DNA of 64,000 nucleotides, taken from positions 11,833,339 to 11,897,338 of the forward strand of contig NC_134515.1 in the NCBI RefSeq assembly GCF_027942865.1, in the 5' to 3' direction. Each line of letters starts with the position of its first letter. The stretch's first letter is position 1. The notes under the pieces are model-generated. The model had not been told where the DNA came from. It did no database searches and saw nothing but the letters and a program-made list of their open reading frames with translations. Position numbers and translations under genes: made by a program. The stretch is from Odontesthes bonariensis (Eukaryota; Chordata; Actinopteri; Atheriniformes; Atherinopsidae). Positions 50,579 to 60,686 of this stretch are shown here, one piece after another.

Positions 50579-52137
50579 TAGAAAACCCCTGGCTGAGTGT
50601 TGGTGCTTTGACATCTGAGACGCTTTGACTCGCACAAGGATCCCATCGCTTCCAGTTAAGTACAAAAAAGTGAAGCAATTTCTGTGCAAAGTAAAATAAA
50701 CCCACGTTTGGAACTTGTCAAATATTTTATTAATCACAATTGCCACAACTGTTTTCTTATCAAGCACAGAAGAACGGGGCTTTTAGATTCCCCAGCTCTT
50801 GTTTTGTCATTTAGAGCAAAGAACAGCGGTTACATGGTGTAACTGGGATGGTCTCCAACCTGACCAGCATCATAGGATTGAAAATTGGATGGATGCACAT
50901 ATAACTAATTACAATTACAATCTAAAACACAACGTTTACATTAACATTTTACACCAGAAAAATAATTGTAGGCCTATGTGCAGAATTTCAGTCGGTTTGA
51001 AGCTTCTGTCCCTCCATCTAAACTGAGGTTGTGTGTTTTTGGGTGATGAAGCAGAGACTTGTGTGCAGGAAACTGGAAGTGAAAGGACAGCTGTGATTGG
51101 CATGAGGGAAGTGTCTGTAAAGCATTGTGCTGGAACAAAGTGAAATATATCTATACCCCATTAAATATTTGACACATTACATACCTGTAGATAACAGAAT
51201 TCTGTAAATCAGAGGAACACTTCAGACTTTGCATCTCTAAACAATAGCTGAGGTAGGCAGTAACTTTTTGCTATCATTCCATTATATTATATTAGATTAG
51301 ATTCCATTATAGCCTCTTGACATACTGTAATCTGAGATTAAAGTAGACATCTGAAGCTCTGTTTGGTTTTGTTTTCATGCTTTAGAGGATTTTACCCATG
51401 ACACTGGCCAATCACATAGGGAGGGTATTCCTATTGGCTGTTCTACAAATGCAAGAGCAGGGGTACATTCATTCAAATAGTAGAAAATCCTACAGAATAA
51501 AGCTGGTATTCCAGCACTGTTAACAAGTGTCATCATTGCAGCCCCAAAACAGGAGGACAGAGTGATCCAAAGGAGATTTTTGGTAAATAACATGTCAATA
51601 GCCCTTTTCACTCAGGTTGTGCTTCTGTTGCTCACGTTTACTCATTCACACTGACCAAAAAGAGGCGGCGTAGTACCACCTCGATGTGTGCTTTTTATAT
51701 AATACGTCATATGTAGAATCAGACGAATGGTGTTTCTATTGCAGTGGATCTCCATTACAAACTAGTCATTTTCTCTCATCCTGGTTACTATGTCCATAAG
51801 GTTTGAAGCGGGAATGGGGGCAAAAAGTTGAATCTCCTTTAATCCAGTCTTCGAAGTAATCACAAATCTGAAAAAATCAACAAGTGTAGATAAGGGAAGC
51901 TAGGAGACCGATGTGTATTTACTCCTTTTGATTCCACAATGGCTGTGTGCTTTTAGAAGGTACAAAGAGGGGCAGCATTACCCGCCCCCCCTTGCAGCAT
52001 TTTACTCCTATCTATGTGTGACAAGGACCGCAGACATTGAATCGACTATGGGGCTTCCTCTACTGCTCAGCAATAACTTTGCCTCCTGCCCATTCTATCT
52101 CCACACTTTACAGTGCTGGTAAGTTACATCCAGTAAC
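50579..52137. other. spen-tmem82 intergenic region, left part
   Basis: No gene recognised. A degenerate match to the teleost dispersed repeat that ends GAAAATTGGATGGATG lies near 50845-50895. A 78-codon minus-strand frame at 51375-51611 shows no family resemblance. Confidence 0.5.
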
Positions 52138-52400
52138 TACTACATTTACTTTACTTTACTTTTATTTTTCAGGACATTGCACATTAATGAACATATACAT
52201 AGTGTACATACATGGAAATGTGCCAGATTTTAGCACAAATGCTAATTTCCATCTGGTGTCCAAATAGGCAGGCTAGGTGGAGCAAAGAAATAAAAATCAA
52301 AGACAAGCATTACAAACAAGAACACTGTTAGTAACAAAAGAAATGGTACAAATACAAAAGCAATAAGCATGTTAATAGAAACAAAGAGACCCCAAAATAG
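52138..52400. repeat. teleost dispersed repeat (GACATTGCACATTAATGAAC family)
   Basis: TTTTTCAGGACATTGCACAT, GAAATGTGCCAGATTTTAGC and CTAATTTCCATCTGGTGTCC follow a known abundant fish repeat; the remainder is A-rich and decayed. Confidence 0.5.
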
Positions 52401-52907
52401 GGCTATGTATTAGTGATGTGCGTGTGTGCGGGTTCAAACTAGTGGTGTGTACATGTTTGTTGAGCTCGAAGCCTCTAAGCTTTCCCTTCCTCTGGTTAGT
52501 TAGGCTGAGGGCTTTATTTTGCTGTAATATCTAAATGTAGCAAGGGTTGGTTAGGTTGTGTAGGTAGCGTTTTATTGAAAGCAGCCAATGAGTGGCTATA
52601 CTGCATGTAGTTTCTAGTTTAGTGTTTTACTAACCATAGATGAACGCTCATGGCTGTGGCTAATTGAATTTCATGTTTGTGTTGCGTGTAAAGCACATGA
52701 ATATGCCTTTGCAACATCAGCTCACAGAGACAGAGAAGGGAGGCTGCAAGAGAGGGGCTGTGTTTTCACAGTCTGTCAATGTTTTTTGCCTTTTCCTGAT
52801 TTATGCCTATCCCAACTTTAAAGAGAATTTTTTTACTTTGTTAATGCCTTTACCCACACTACATCTATCCCACTCAACTCCATCATCAAAACTCTAAATT
52901 ACACTTA

Positions 52908-53288
52908 GGCTACGGCTACACGAAAACGAAACGAGGTTTTTTTTGAAAACGGGTACGAAAATTCTTGCGACCACACGGAAACGCGCTGCTGTCCAGACGA
53001 GAACGATGAAACGATGCAGTACACACGCCACTGTGTCACGCCACGCTGTGAGACAATAGAGAGGTGTTAAAATTGGCTCACAGCGTCAACGTGTGACTGA
53101 CGCAAAAACGTTTTCGCTGTAACAATGGAAACGAAACGAGGCCGTTTTCAAACTTTCCCACTCTGGAACCCGTTTTCAAAAACTATCGTTTTGGGGTAGT
53201 GGGAACGCCGGCTCCGTGTGGCCGCGACAGCGAAACGATAAGAAAAAGTATCGTTTACAGTGAAAAACGTTTCCGTGTAGCCGCAGCC
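52908..53288. mobile_element. 381-bp MITE with 22-bp terminal inverted repeats and TTA duplication
   Basis: The left end GGCTACGGCTACACGAAAAC and the inverted right end GGCTGCGGCTACACGGAAAC differ at two positions. The element is flanked by TTA on both sides (52905-52907 and 53289-53291). The interior is CpG-rich and full of AACGAAACG/CGTTTTC repeats with no ORF. A 3-bp TWA duplication is the signature of PIF/Harbinger elements. Confidence 0.75.
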
Positions 53289-53989
53289 TTAATGACTAGA
53301 ATTACTGAAAGTGACAGGGATCATTGTAAAGGAACTTGGTTTGTGAGCTGACTTGACATTCAGAGGAGACCGTACTTTATGTTTTTAAATATCTTGCAAA
53401 TTAAAGGTTACTGTAATAAAAAAGAATACCCTAACATGTTCCGTTTTAACACAGGACTGCAAAGCAACACAAAAGACCAAAAAAAACCTCTTGTAATGGT
53501 GTTTTATTTTTTTTTATTCTGCTTTACTCTTGTATTTTGCATGCAATACATGGTATCTGGCAAAACAAATACAACTAAGATGGGGCTATTAAGTCAAGAA
53601 CTTTGATCTGGCCTGAGTCTTCCTTAAGCTAATAAGTAACAAGAAACAATGGCCTATATCCAAAGGTTCAAGAGAAAGGTGATAAGAAGTGATGAGGGAT
53701 TAATTAAAGCTGCAAGTGTTGATTATTTAAATGCTAGACAGTGCCTGTTAATAAAATGTCTATGGTGTTTTCAGTATAAAGATAAGTTAAATATTTCAAA
53801 CAAGAACAATTGTCAACTCTTTCTAAATGGTGGCTGAACCTTTGTCTTCAGTTTATTCACTCCTCTTAACATTCATGCCCGGAAATCTTTATAATGATTA
53901 ATCTGAGTTATTTCAAATATAGTCAATTGTTTGTAAAAGCTCTGTATCCATGGCACGGCATCATTCTGCTTTTGTTACTATATTAAGCG

Positions 53990-54480
53990 TGTACATGCAA
54001 GGCAGAAGTGCGCCTGCGTTAAGATGCGGTAACAGGGGACCGACAAAACTGGTCAGCGCATGCGCGCCAAGTGCCTATCAGATGAGGACAGAACAATCTG
54101 GAAATATTCAGAGGAGGCGTCGAGAAGCGCCCAGTCACTCCAGCACCTTCACCGAAATCTGTTGCTCATGGGGAACGTCCTCCTCATGTCTACCGAATCC
54201 GTCCTGATGTGGAACTTTATTACATTAAAAAAAAACTATTAAACCCATGGGAGTACAATTTCCTATTTTGGTGGATCGGCTAGACACCAAAACTAAATTT
54301 CATCATCCGGGATTTTCAGACCTGGATTACCATGGAAACTGGACCGTCAGGCTTAATGTGCTCCCCTTGTAATTTTTGTGAAGGAATGACGGGAATTATA
54401 TAACAAAAAAACCCTTCATGGAATATGTTTGTGTCCTTCCTCTGCTCAAAATAAAGACACCTCTATTGGGCATTACACTG
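53990..54480 (+). other. candidate unrecognised short transcription unit
   Basis: A CpG-rich patch contains a perfect GCGCATGCGC NRF1 palindrome (54056-54065) whose ATG opens a 60-codon frame (54060-54242). It begins MRAKCLSDEDRTIWKYSEEA and continues with hydrophobic LLLMGNVLLMSTESVLMWNF. About 210 bp after the stop is AATAAA (54450-54455) followed by a GT-rich stretch. I do not recognise the peptide, and two other frames are partly open. It could equally be a decayed insertion. Confidence 0.22.
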
Positions 54481-55612
54481 GCGTCGGTTGTGGATTTAAT
54501 TCGATGCGGGTGTCAAAAAATTGTCACAAGAAGTCAGGCTTCAGTGTTGGGTAACGTTATTGACATAATGTAGCCAAACGATTACGTATCATAACATCCC
54601 GTGGGGTGTTAAATTGAGTATGGTGTCATCAAGCAACCACTGTATTAATGCTGATTTTTGGCTTTTAATAAAAGTCTTCGTCGACGAAAAGTCAGCGGAG
54701 CTACTTTTAGCGTAGTCTTTTCTTTGTCTAACGCCATTTTGTGAGGCTTTATTGCAATAACGATGTCGTCAGCCATTTTGCCTTCTCTTTTCATGGAACC
54801 AGTTAGATAACCAGCAAAATAATGTAGTTTCCACGTTAAGTGTAGGACAAATAAGAGTGATTTACGGACATGGCTGAAGTTACGTACTTCTTGAGCAGTT
54901 TTGTGGGCACTAAATGGACGATTGCAGGCAGTGTATATTTCGCCTGCTGCATTCAGTAAATATAATTACTAAACTGTCTAATGAGATTTTTTTTTAAACA
55001 TGGTAAGGCAGTTATGTTTGAGGGTTTCAAATTATTCATTTATTCCCCTTTAATTTTCATAATAGATATAAATACGTCATGTTAGATGCAGCTTCAAGGT
55101 TACATTTATTCCTGTTAATTACCTTTTGTTATATTTAAATGTAAAAAAGCAGCTGTTATAGCCTACTGGTTAAAAATAACTGAAACGAAACAAAACGCAT
55201 GTAGTTCTTGCTTTTGGTAGAATTAGCACATTATACAAAGATTTGATAACAACAAATATAATATTTATAGTTAAATTTAAAATTTCCAAAATGTTTTGAC
55301 CTTCATCTATTGCCACAGAGAGGGTTAAAATGTATCTGAGCCATAAGGCCCCATAAAGAAAGTTTTGCACCATGAATCTTGAAATTAGTTTACAATTTGT
55401 TGCCCAAAATGTAATGGAGAAGAGCAAGCTGTGTTAATAAAATGACAATTCGACAAGAAAAAAAACATTAAAAAGAAAATAACAATGAAGAACCCCAGAG
55501 TAAAAAACAAACATGTACTTCAGAATTTTAATGAAAAAATATAACATTGTAGATACAAATGATGTGTGAATCTGATGCTTCCTAATTAGGACTTCTACTG
55601 AATAGCGCCATG

Positions 55613-55693
55613 CTATCTGTGATGCTCCTTCTCAACTGGCCTTGGTCTTTGTCGACGCTCTCTCCTTACATAGTTTGCATAATCCTCTTCATC
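55613..55693 (-). CDS. tmem82: tmem82 coding exon 6 (charged C-terminal tail)
   Basis: Twenty-seven codons including the stop: DEEDYANYVRRERRQRPRP-VEKEHHR. The acceptor is GTGCACACAG. It is very basic after an acidic start, as expected for a cytosolic tail. Human TMEM82 ends in a different, Pro/Ser-rich tail, so this exon rests on phase and splice-site fit. Confidence 0.75.
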   Translation of the reverse strand, partial: DEEDYANYVRRERRQRPRPVEKEHHR

Positions 55694-58600
55694 CTGTGTG
55701 CACACAAAAGACGTGACAGATGAAATCCGAATATTGTAGATGAACAGCTGTGTTACCAAGCTGGTTGCCAGGAAGACTAGCTTAGAGAGAGTATGGCAGA
55801 ATACAAGTCACTGCTCCTGTATGGTAAAATAAGGGATGATATTGAACATGTTTGAAAATTCAACATTGTTTATTGCTTTTAATTTGCGTTTTATCTATCT
55901 CACTCAAACTGAAATGCATTTAAATTTGTTATTAAGAATAGATGCAACCCTGTTTTTAAACTAAACATAGACATCTTTTTCATGCATTATCTGAATATAA
56001 TTTATTTTAAACCCTCACAAGCAGAATAGCTCAGTGAGAGGATATGTAGGCTTGGTTTTCTGAGTCAGAGGCTGCTTTGGCCTGAATCTGTCTGAGGGGT
56101 CCTAAACATTTCCCATCTGGGATACAAGTTTGAGAAGTTCAGTCTCATTTTGGAACCCAATTTAATGAACACATAGATATTCTGCCCCAGTTTATTGGTC
56201 CCCGATGGGTAGAAAGTGCTTTTGGCCCTATGTGCTGCTTCCAGAGAGACTCACTGACCTGCGAGGATGCCGCATCCAGCAAATCCATGGTTGGGATTAA
56301 ACAGCTGGCCTCACCCAGGAAACACAGTAGGATGTGGAGCACGTCTGCCCATCGTCCCACAGTCAGCATCAGGACCATCAAACCCCCGAGACGCACCACC
56401 ACTGTATTCAAGACGGCCTGGCTGCTGGGCAGACGATGCTGCTCCTCTGCAGGAAATCAGAGGCGCGTTACATGGAAATAAACAATGATGGCCAGGTCTG
56501 TACAGTTCAGTCTGTACATATCACTTATTAAACGCTGTACTTTGATTATGAACATAGACCAGAGAGAAGAAACACTGCTAAATAATTCTTTTTTTTTTTT
56601 AGTCTTGATGTGTGTCCACATTATCATGCTTTTAAAGGCAACAGGCAGTCTGTGCCGTACAATAAAGCATAATGTTTTTATACATTCCTCACCCTGCATG
56701 TACACCACCAACAGTGTGTAGCAGATAGTCAGTGGTGTCCAAAACCTAAGGGCCTCCGTTGCAGATAGAAACTGTTGGTTAATGATTGATACAGCAGAAA
56801 GCACAGCCACAAAGAAGGTGATGACCATAGTCCTGCACAGCATGGGCAGCAGATAGCAGCCTGATGTGAGGAGGGTGATGCAAATGCCACAGTAGCGCTG
56901 TGAGCTGTGGAGTTTATACAGAGCAGCGACATGATGCAGAAGGCCTGTGGCCTGCCTTGCCAGGAACCAGCTGAGTGCTGCTGCCAGGAGCAGGCATAGC
57001 CAGCGCTGGGATGCCCCCTCATGGAGAAAGTGCAAACTACAGCTCAGGGCACAGCCCAGAGAGAACTGGCTTTGTACTAACAGCAGCTGTAGAAATTTCC
57101 TGGATTCCTGGGGCGTAAAAAGAGGAAATGATGGATTAGTCAAAGCAGACGATGAGCTGTTGGTTATAACACATATCATGATTCACAATGGCATGATAAA
57201 ATCTAGAAATTAGGACAACAAAAGAAACCACAGTGTGTGGTTCCAATGCCCTCACATGTATCAGAATCAGAATACTTTATTTATCCCCAGGAGGAAATTC
57301 TTTCGTTACAGCTACATCCATTTAAAGAGCATGAAAAGGAATATAATAAAATATGATAATAATAAAACTAACTAAGCATATAAAAGAGAAATATATATAT
57401 ATACATAGCAAATGGAAATAAAAAGTCCAACAATGTTAAAAATAAGTAGACACTCTTATGTAAATATTTACAATTATTGCACATATCCACCATAGAAGGT
57501 GTCAAACATGTAGCAAGTCTTTACAACAATGCAACAAGCTTTCTGTGGATAATTCAATTTAAAGTGCACCGTAGACATCCAAAGTTCTTCCTTGTCTAAG
57601 TTATAGTGTATACCCCCTTGTCCATGGTAGTCAGAGGGATTGAATTCACAATATACCATGAATGATTGTAAGAAATACAACCCTGTTTACTCGAAAAGTG
57701 GGTTGCAAAAAAATGCAATGATTTGCAAACCTTGAAATTCAATATTTTATTCAGAATTGAACATAGAAAACATTGAATTTTAAAAGTAAGAATTTTTACT
57801 ATTTCATGAAAAAATATTTGCTGATCTTTGATGGCAGCTAAATGTCCAAAAAAAAGTCACAACCTTTTTGGAATTAGGCTTGTGTGTCTGTGGCCACAGC
57901 ATGTTAAAGGTGCAGGAGATATTCCCTTTTTATCCAGTTCATATGAGAAAATAAAGCAGTGTTTTCCCTCTTTGATAAATAAAAACTCATTTTAGTGCTA
58001 GTAAAGTACCAGACTAATAAAGTGTACCAGTAAGAGTGGGAGGGTAGTTCTTTTGGCATAACAAAGATACTAACAAACCAGGCAAAGCTGACATAACATC
58101 TGGTTTAGATGGAATATTTGCAGAAAGCTGGTCTGTGATTATCCATAATGTTAATGACACTCTCCCTTTTACAATGACAATACTCAGTTTTACCAGGACA
58201 TTTTACCAGGTTCTCACATAGTGTTTCTATCATATCACTGCTTTCTTACCGGTCCAGCTGTAACCAATCCAGAAATGGCCCGAAGGCAAAATTCTAGTAC
58301 AACCAGCGACGCCACACGGTACCCCACTATAGCCAATGTCCCAGTCACAAAGCAAAACTGGAGCATCCCAGCAAGTCCCGTTCTTGTCCTTATTTGATAG
58401 CTGGTTGACCTTTTGTTCTCTCCTGATGTGACATTTTCTTCATTCAAGCTGTGACTCACAGGAAAGAAAATGAAATTTTAAGAATTATTAGTAATACACT
58501 AAAAGCGATGAACACACAAGCAACCAAACAACAAAAGAATCTTCAGCCACATTACGAATGAAAGGTAACTGTCCTCACCTTTCCTCTAAAAATAAGTGAA

Positions 58601-58869
58601 CCCTCAACAGAGAGCACAGCACAGAGATCCCACACGAGCCCACCAGCCCTGCAGGTCACATAACACTGAATATGCATCACAAACAATAACACACTGCTGC
58701 CGTTTAAACAGTTCAAATACAGCATGGATATACCGTATGCTGACATAAGAGAAAATGAATGAATGAGGGGCTCACCTTGAAGTAAACCATCCAGTGGATT
58801 TGTATCCAGAGTTAGCCACCCTGGTAGGAAGTAGGACGTCGGAAGGAGCGACGTGATGAAGGAAAACAT
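55613..58869 (-). CDS. tmem82: tmem82 (transmembrane protein 82), complete 6-exon coding region
   Basis: Multipass membrane protein of unknown molecular function; in mammals it is found mainly in gut and liver and lies beside SPEN. Coding exons on the minus strand: 58869-58776, 58648-58579, 58448-58250, 57107-56693, 56446-56259, 55693-55613. Phases are consistent and give 348 residues (human about 343). Blocks shared with the human protein include SRVAALVVLEFSLRA-like VGYRVASLVVLEFCLRAISG, FSLGCALSC, HSSQRYCGICITLL, INQQFLSATEALRFWTPLTI and VRLGGLMVLMLTVGRWADVL. Several hydrophobic segments of 18-22 residues support a multipass topology. The start was chosen because MFSFITSLLP aligns with human MFSLPSLPSW and an upstream in-frame ATG has no counterpart. 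A candidate ATTAAA poly(A) signal lies at 55527-55532 (minus). Divergent neighbour: smim1. Confidence 0.94.
56259..56446 (-). CDS. tmem82: tmem82 coding exon 5
   Basis: After the TTCCTGCAG acceptor: EQHRLPSSQAVLNTVVVRLG, GLMVLMLTVGRWADVLHILL and CFLGEASCLIPTMDLLDAAS-SQ. The donor CAG|GTCAGT sits inside a longer open frame; stopping here is supported by the human alignment and by the in-phase exon 6. Confidence 0.88.
56693..57107 (-). CDS. tmem82: tmem82 coding exon 4, main membrane region
   Basis: 138 codons plus one base. Contains SQFSLGCALSCSLHFLHEGA, LYKLHSSQRYCGICITLLTS, VSIINQQFLSATEALRFWT and PLTICYTLLVVYMQ. The last part is nearly identical to human TMEM82. CCCAG acceptor, CAGG|GTGAGG donor. 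Confidence 0.95.
57258..57480. repeat. teleost dispersed repeat (ATCAGAATCAGAATACTTTA family)
   Basis: CAGAATCAGAATACTTTATT, then TATCCCCAGGAGGAAATTCT and TTCGTTACAG are the usual start of a very common fish repeat, followed by A-rich sequence with an (AT)n tract at 57391-57406. Confidence 0.6.
57678..57883 (+). mobile_element. short non-autonomous relative of the 12.35-kb Tc1-like element
   Basis: It begins TA-CAACCCTGTTTACTCGAA, shares ATGCAATGATTTGCAAA and GAACATAGAAAACAT with the family, and ends CACAACCTTTTTGGAATTAG-GCTTG, an imperfect inverted copy of the start. At about 206 bp it is an internally deleted, MITE-like copy. It lies in tmem82 intron 3. Confidence 0.6.
58250..58448 (-). 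CDS. tmem82: tmem82 coding exon 3
   Basis: Sixty-six codons: a polar stretch LNEENVTSGENKRS, then the hydrophobic FCFVTGTLAIVGYRVASLVV and LEFCLRAISGLV. Donor CCG|GTAAGA. The following intron is 1.14 kb. Confidence 0.92.
58579..58648 (-). CDS. tmem82: tmem82 coding exon 2
   Basis: A 70-nt exon: GLVGSCGISVLCSLLRVHLF, then LEE, matching human GLIGALGVSVLNSLLKVYFF. CTGCAG acceptor, AG|GTGAGG donor. Confidence 0.9.
58776..58869 (-). CDS. tmem82: tmem82 coding exon 1
   Basis: Encodes MFSFITSLLPTSYFLPGWLT, then NPLDGLLQ; 31 codons plus one base, followed by a GTGAGC donor. Confidence 0.9.
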
Positions 58870-59551
58870 AATCCTATGCTTGACCAAGAAAATTCAATGT
58901 AAACATAATAGTTTTTACAAAAAAACGTATGGAGATTAATCTAATTTAAGCCATCCTACACTCCAGACTCGTGTTTTGTTTTTCTAAAATGAGATTTCAA
59001 TTATGTGAACTTCAGCCTCGAGCTTTGCTCATCCAGAAGCATGTTCTGTGTCTCGTACCAAAGGTCATCTGAATATTAGTGGAGCAGTTTGAGTCAGAAC
59101 GAGATAACGGAACCATGGTTACTGAACCATGGTGGAGACTTTACACTCTCTCTTTATAATACCTCCCTCTGCTCTCAAGGGGTCTGCAAGCAACATCTAA
59201 TTACACTGACGAGGAGAAGGTGGTTTTTGAAAAATCATATTTTCCAAAGTTATATTTTCAATTAAGGTTTTTTCTAATTATGTAAAATCTCAAAAAGTAA
59301 TTATATCTGCATATTTTAAAACACTCTCACTTGATTTACACATTTCCAATAAACATACATCAGGTGCTGTGTGGTTAAACACAACTAACAGCAATAGAGT
59401 TACAGTTTGGACCCACGCTTATAGTCTCTGAAGGGATCAAAGTGTATCAAGTGTGGAGAGAAATGTTTATTAGTATAAATGAGTAACTCACTAACTGTGA
59501 TTAAGATGTTGGCAGTCATGTTAACGATGTGATACTCATCCCTTCCACAAG

Positions 59552-59639
59552 TCCAAAGGACAAATACAATAAAAGTTCCCTGTGAGGTCCTAATCCAAAG
59601 GACAAATACAATAAAAATTCCCTGTGAGGTCCTAATCCA
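59552..59639. repeat. 42-bp tandem duplication
   Basis: TCCAAAGGACAAATACAATA...CTGTGAGGTCCTAA at 59552-59593 is repeated at 59594-59635 with one G-to-A difference, then TCCA begins a third unit. Confidence 0.95.
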
Positions 59640-59796
59640 TGGAGTTAGCTTTAAACCTTTCTACAGAAATTGATGTAACTTGTCTTCTGACTGTATAAAG
59701 TTTAGATCCCAGTGCAGGCAAAAAAACTTCCATAAACTGGAACCTCAAGGAATCAGATGTGTTTTAGCTGTGTTTATGTATAAAACTAACATAAAC

Positions 59797-59833
59797 TAAA
59801 AGTGGCCCACTAACAGGTCGTGGGCCACTTTTA
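59797..59833. repeat. perfect 14-bp inverted repeat with 9-nt loop
   Basis: TAAAAGTGGCCCAC (59797-59810) and GTGGGCCACTTTTA (59820-59833) are exact reverse complements, able to form a hairpin on either strand. Confidence 0.95.
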
Positions 59834-60591
59834 TATTTACAGTAGTAAATGTAAGCAGCTGAGACTCTTGAATGACTTTACTTCTATCTGAACAAAGAAG
59901 AGGGTGATGTTACTCACCCAAAACACACATCTTTCTCAGTCCAACAAAAGAAACTGTCATAAAAATCACGCCAGCTACCTTTGGAATGCAGTCCTCTATC
60001 AGCACATGAAAATATGGATACTAACAAACTTTATGGGATTGGACTGGCTTTTATCAGTAAGAAGGAGTCATATAACGAGGGGAAAAGCAACAACTTGAGG
60101 GCAAGCAATGGATTTGTGGCAAGCCGACCTCAGTGAACACATGAACTATGACCAAGGTTTTTTATACTGAGCAGAGGCTACAACTTTCTGTCGGTCTTGA
60201 ATCTGACAATGCTGGAGAGCAGAGCTTAAAAGGGTGAGCAAGTATTTTACTTGAATGAGGGGTTGAACTGAATTCTTAATCATTAATTAATTGCCTTTAA
60301 AAACATATTATTTCAGTCACAACATCACATTTTGCTCCAGAGCTAACCTGGAGTTGTGTCATAAAACTCACTTTAAACACATTAATGGTTGAATATAAGT
60401 AGATAATTAAGGCTTCTTTACCAGCAACATGATACCTATATCTTGTAATCCTTCGCACTTATTTTAGTTATTTTGTTACACACAGACAACTCTACATCCT
60501 CACTGGGTAACAATACAGAGTTTAAGCATCCTGGCTGAACAGCGAAGCAGCAGGTGAGCACAACATCTGAGGAGAGCAGAAAACTTCTCTC

Positions 60592-60686
60592 ATGGAGTCC
60601 AACAGTGCAGGCAGCGCGCAGTACGATCGCTGGAATGAGGACAACATCAACCTGAATGTAGAGGCCACAGAGTCTACTGTGAGGAG
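60592..60686 (+). CDS. smim1: smim1 coding exon 1, cytosolic N terminus
   Basis: Encodes MESNSAGSAQYDRWNEDNIN, then LNVEATESTVR, plus two bases of the junction Arg. An AGCAG|GTGAGC string at 60545-60559 just upstream resembles a donor of a 5'UTR exon but has no matching acceptor before the ATG. Confidence 0.88.

Larger units (their letters stand above)
58870..60591. other. divergent intergenic region tmem82 / smim1
   Basis: The 1.7-kb region between divergent start codons must hold both promoters. It contains a 42-bp tandem duplication (59552-59639), a perfect 14-bp inverted repeat (59797-59833) and an AGATAA GATA-type motif at 60401-60406. GATA1 controls human SMIM1, but a single hexamer is weak evidence. 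Confidence 0.5.

Noticed and set aside
50191..50767. Overlapping minus-strand frames upstream of the spen start codon
   Set aside because: They occupy the presumed promoter/5'UTR; none has family similarity and the start MVRETRHLW is fixed by conservation.
56023..56100. TAGCTCAGTGAGAGGATATG resembling a tRNA A box
   Set aside because: No B box at the right distance and no cloverleaf can be drawn; it lies in a tmem82 intron and is probably chance or a very old SINE.
56145..56258. Read-through of tmem82 exon 5 to a stop at 56145
   Set aside because: The CAG|GTCAGT donor and the in-phase final exon at 55613-55693 give a protein of the usual family length; the read-through tail has no counterpart.
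58861..58888. Upstream ATG (MVKHRI) of tmem82 exon 1
   Set aside because: Human TMEM82 begins at the position of MFSF; the extra six residues have no counterpart, though use of this ATG cannot be excluded.
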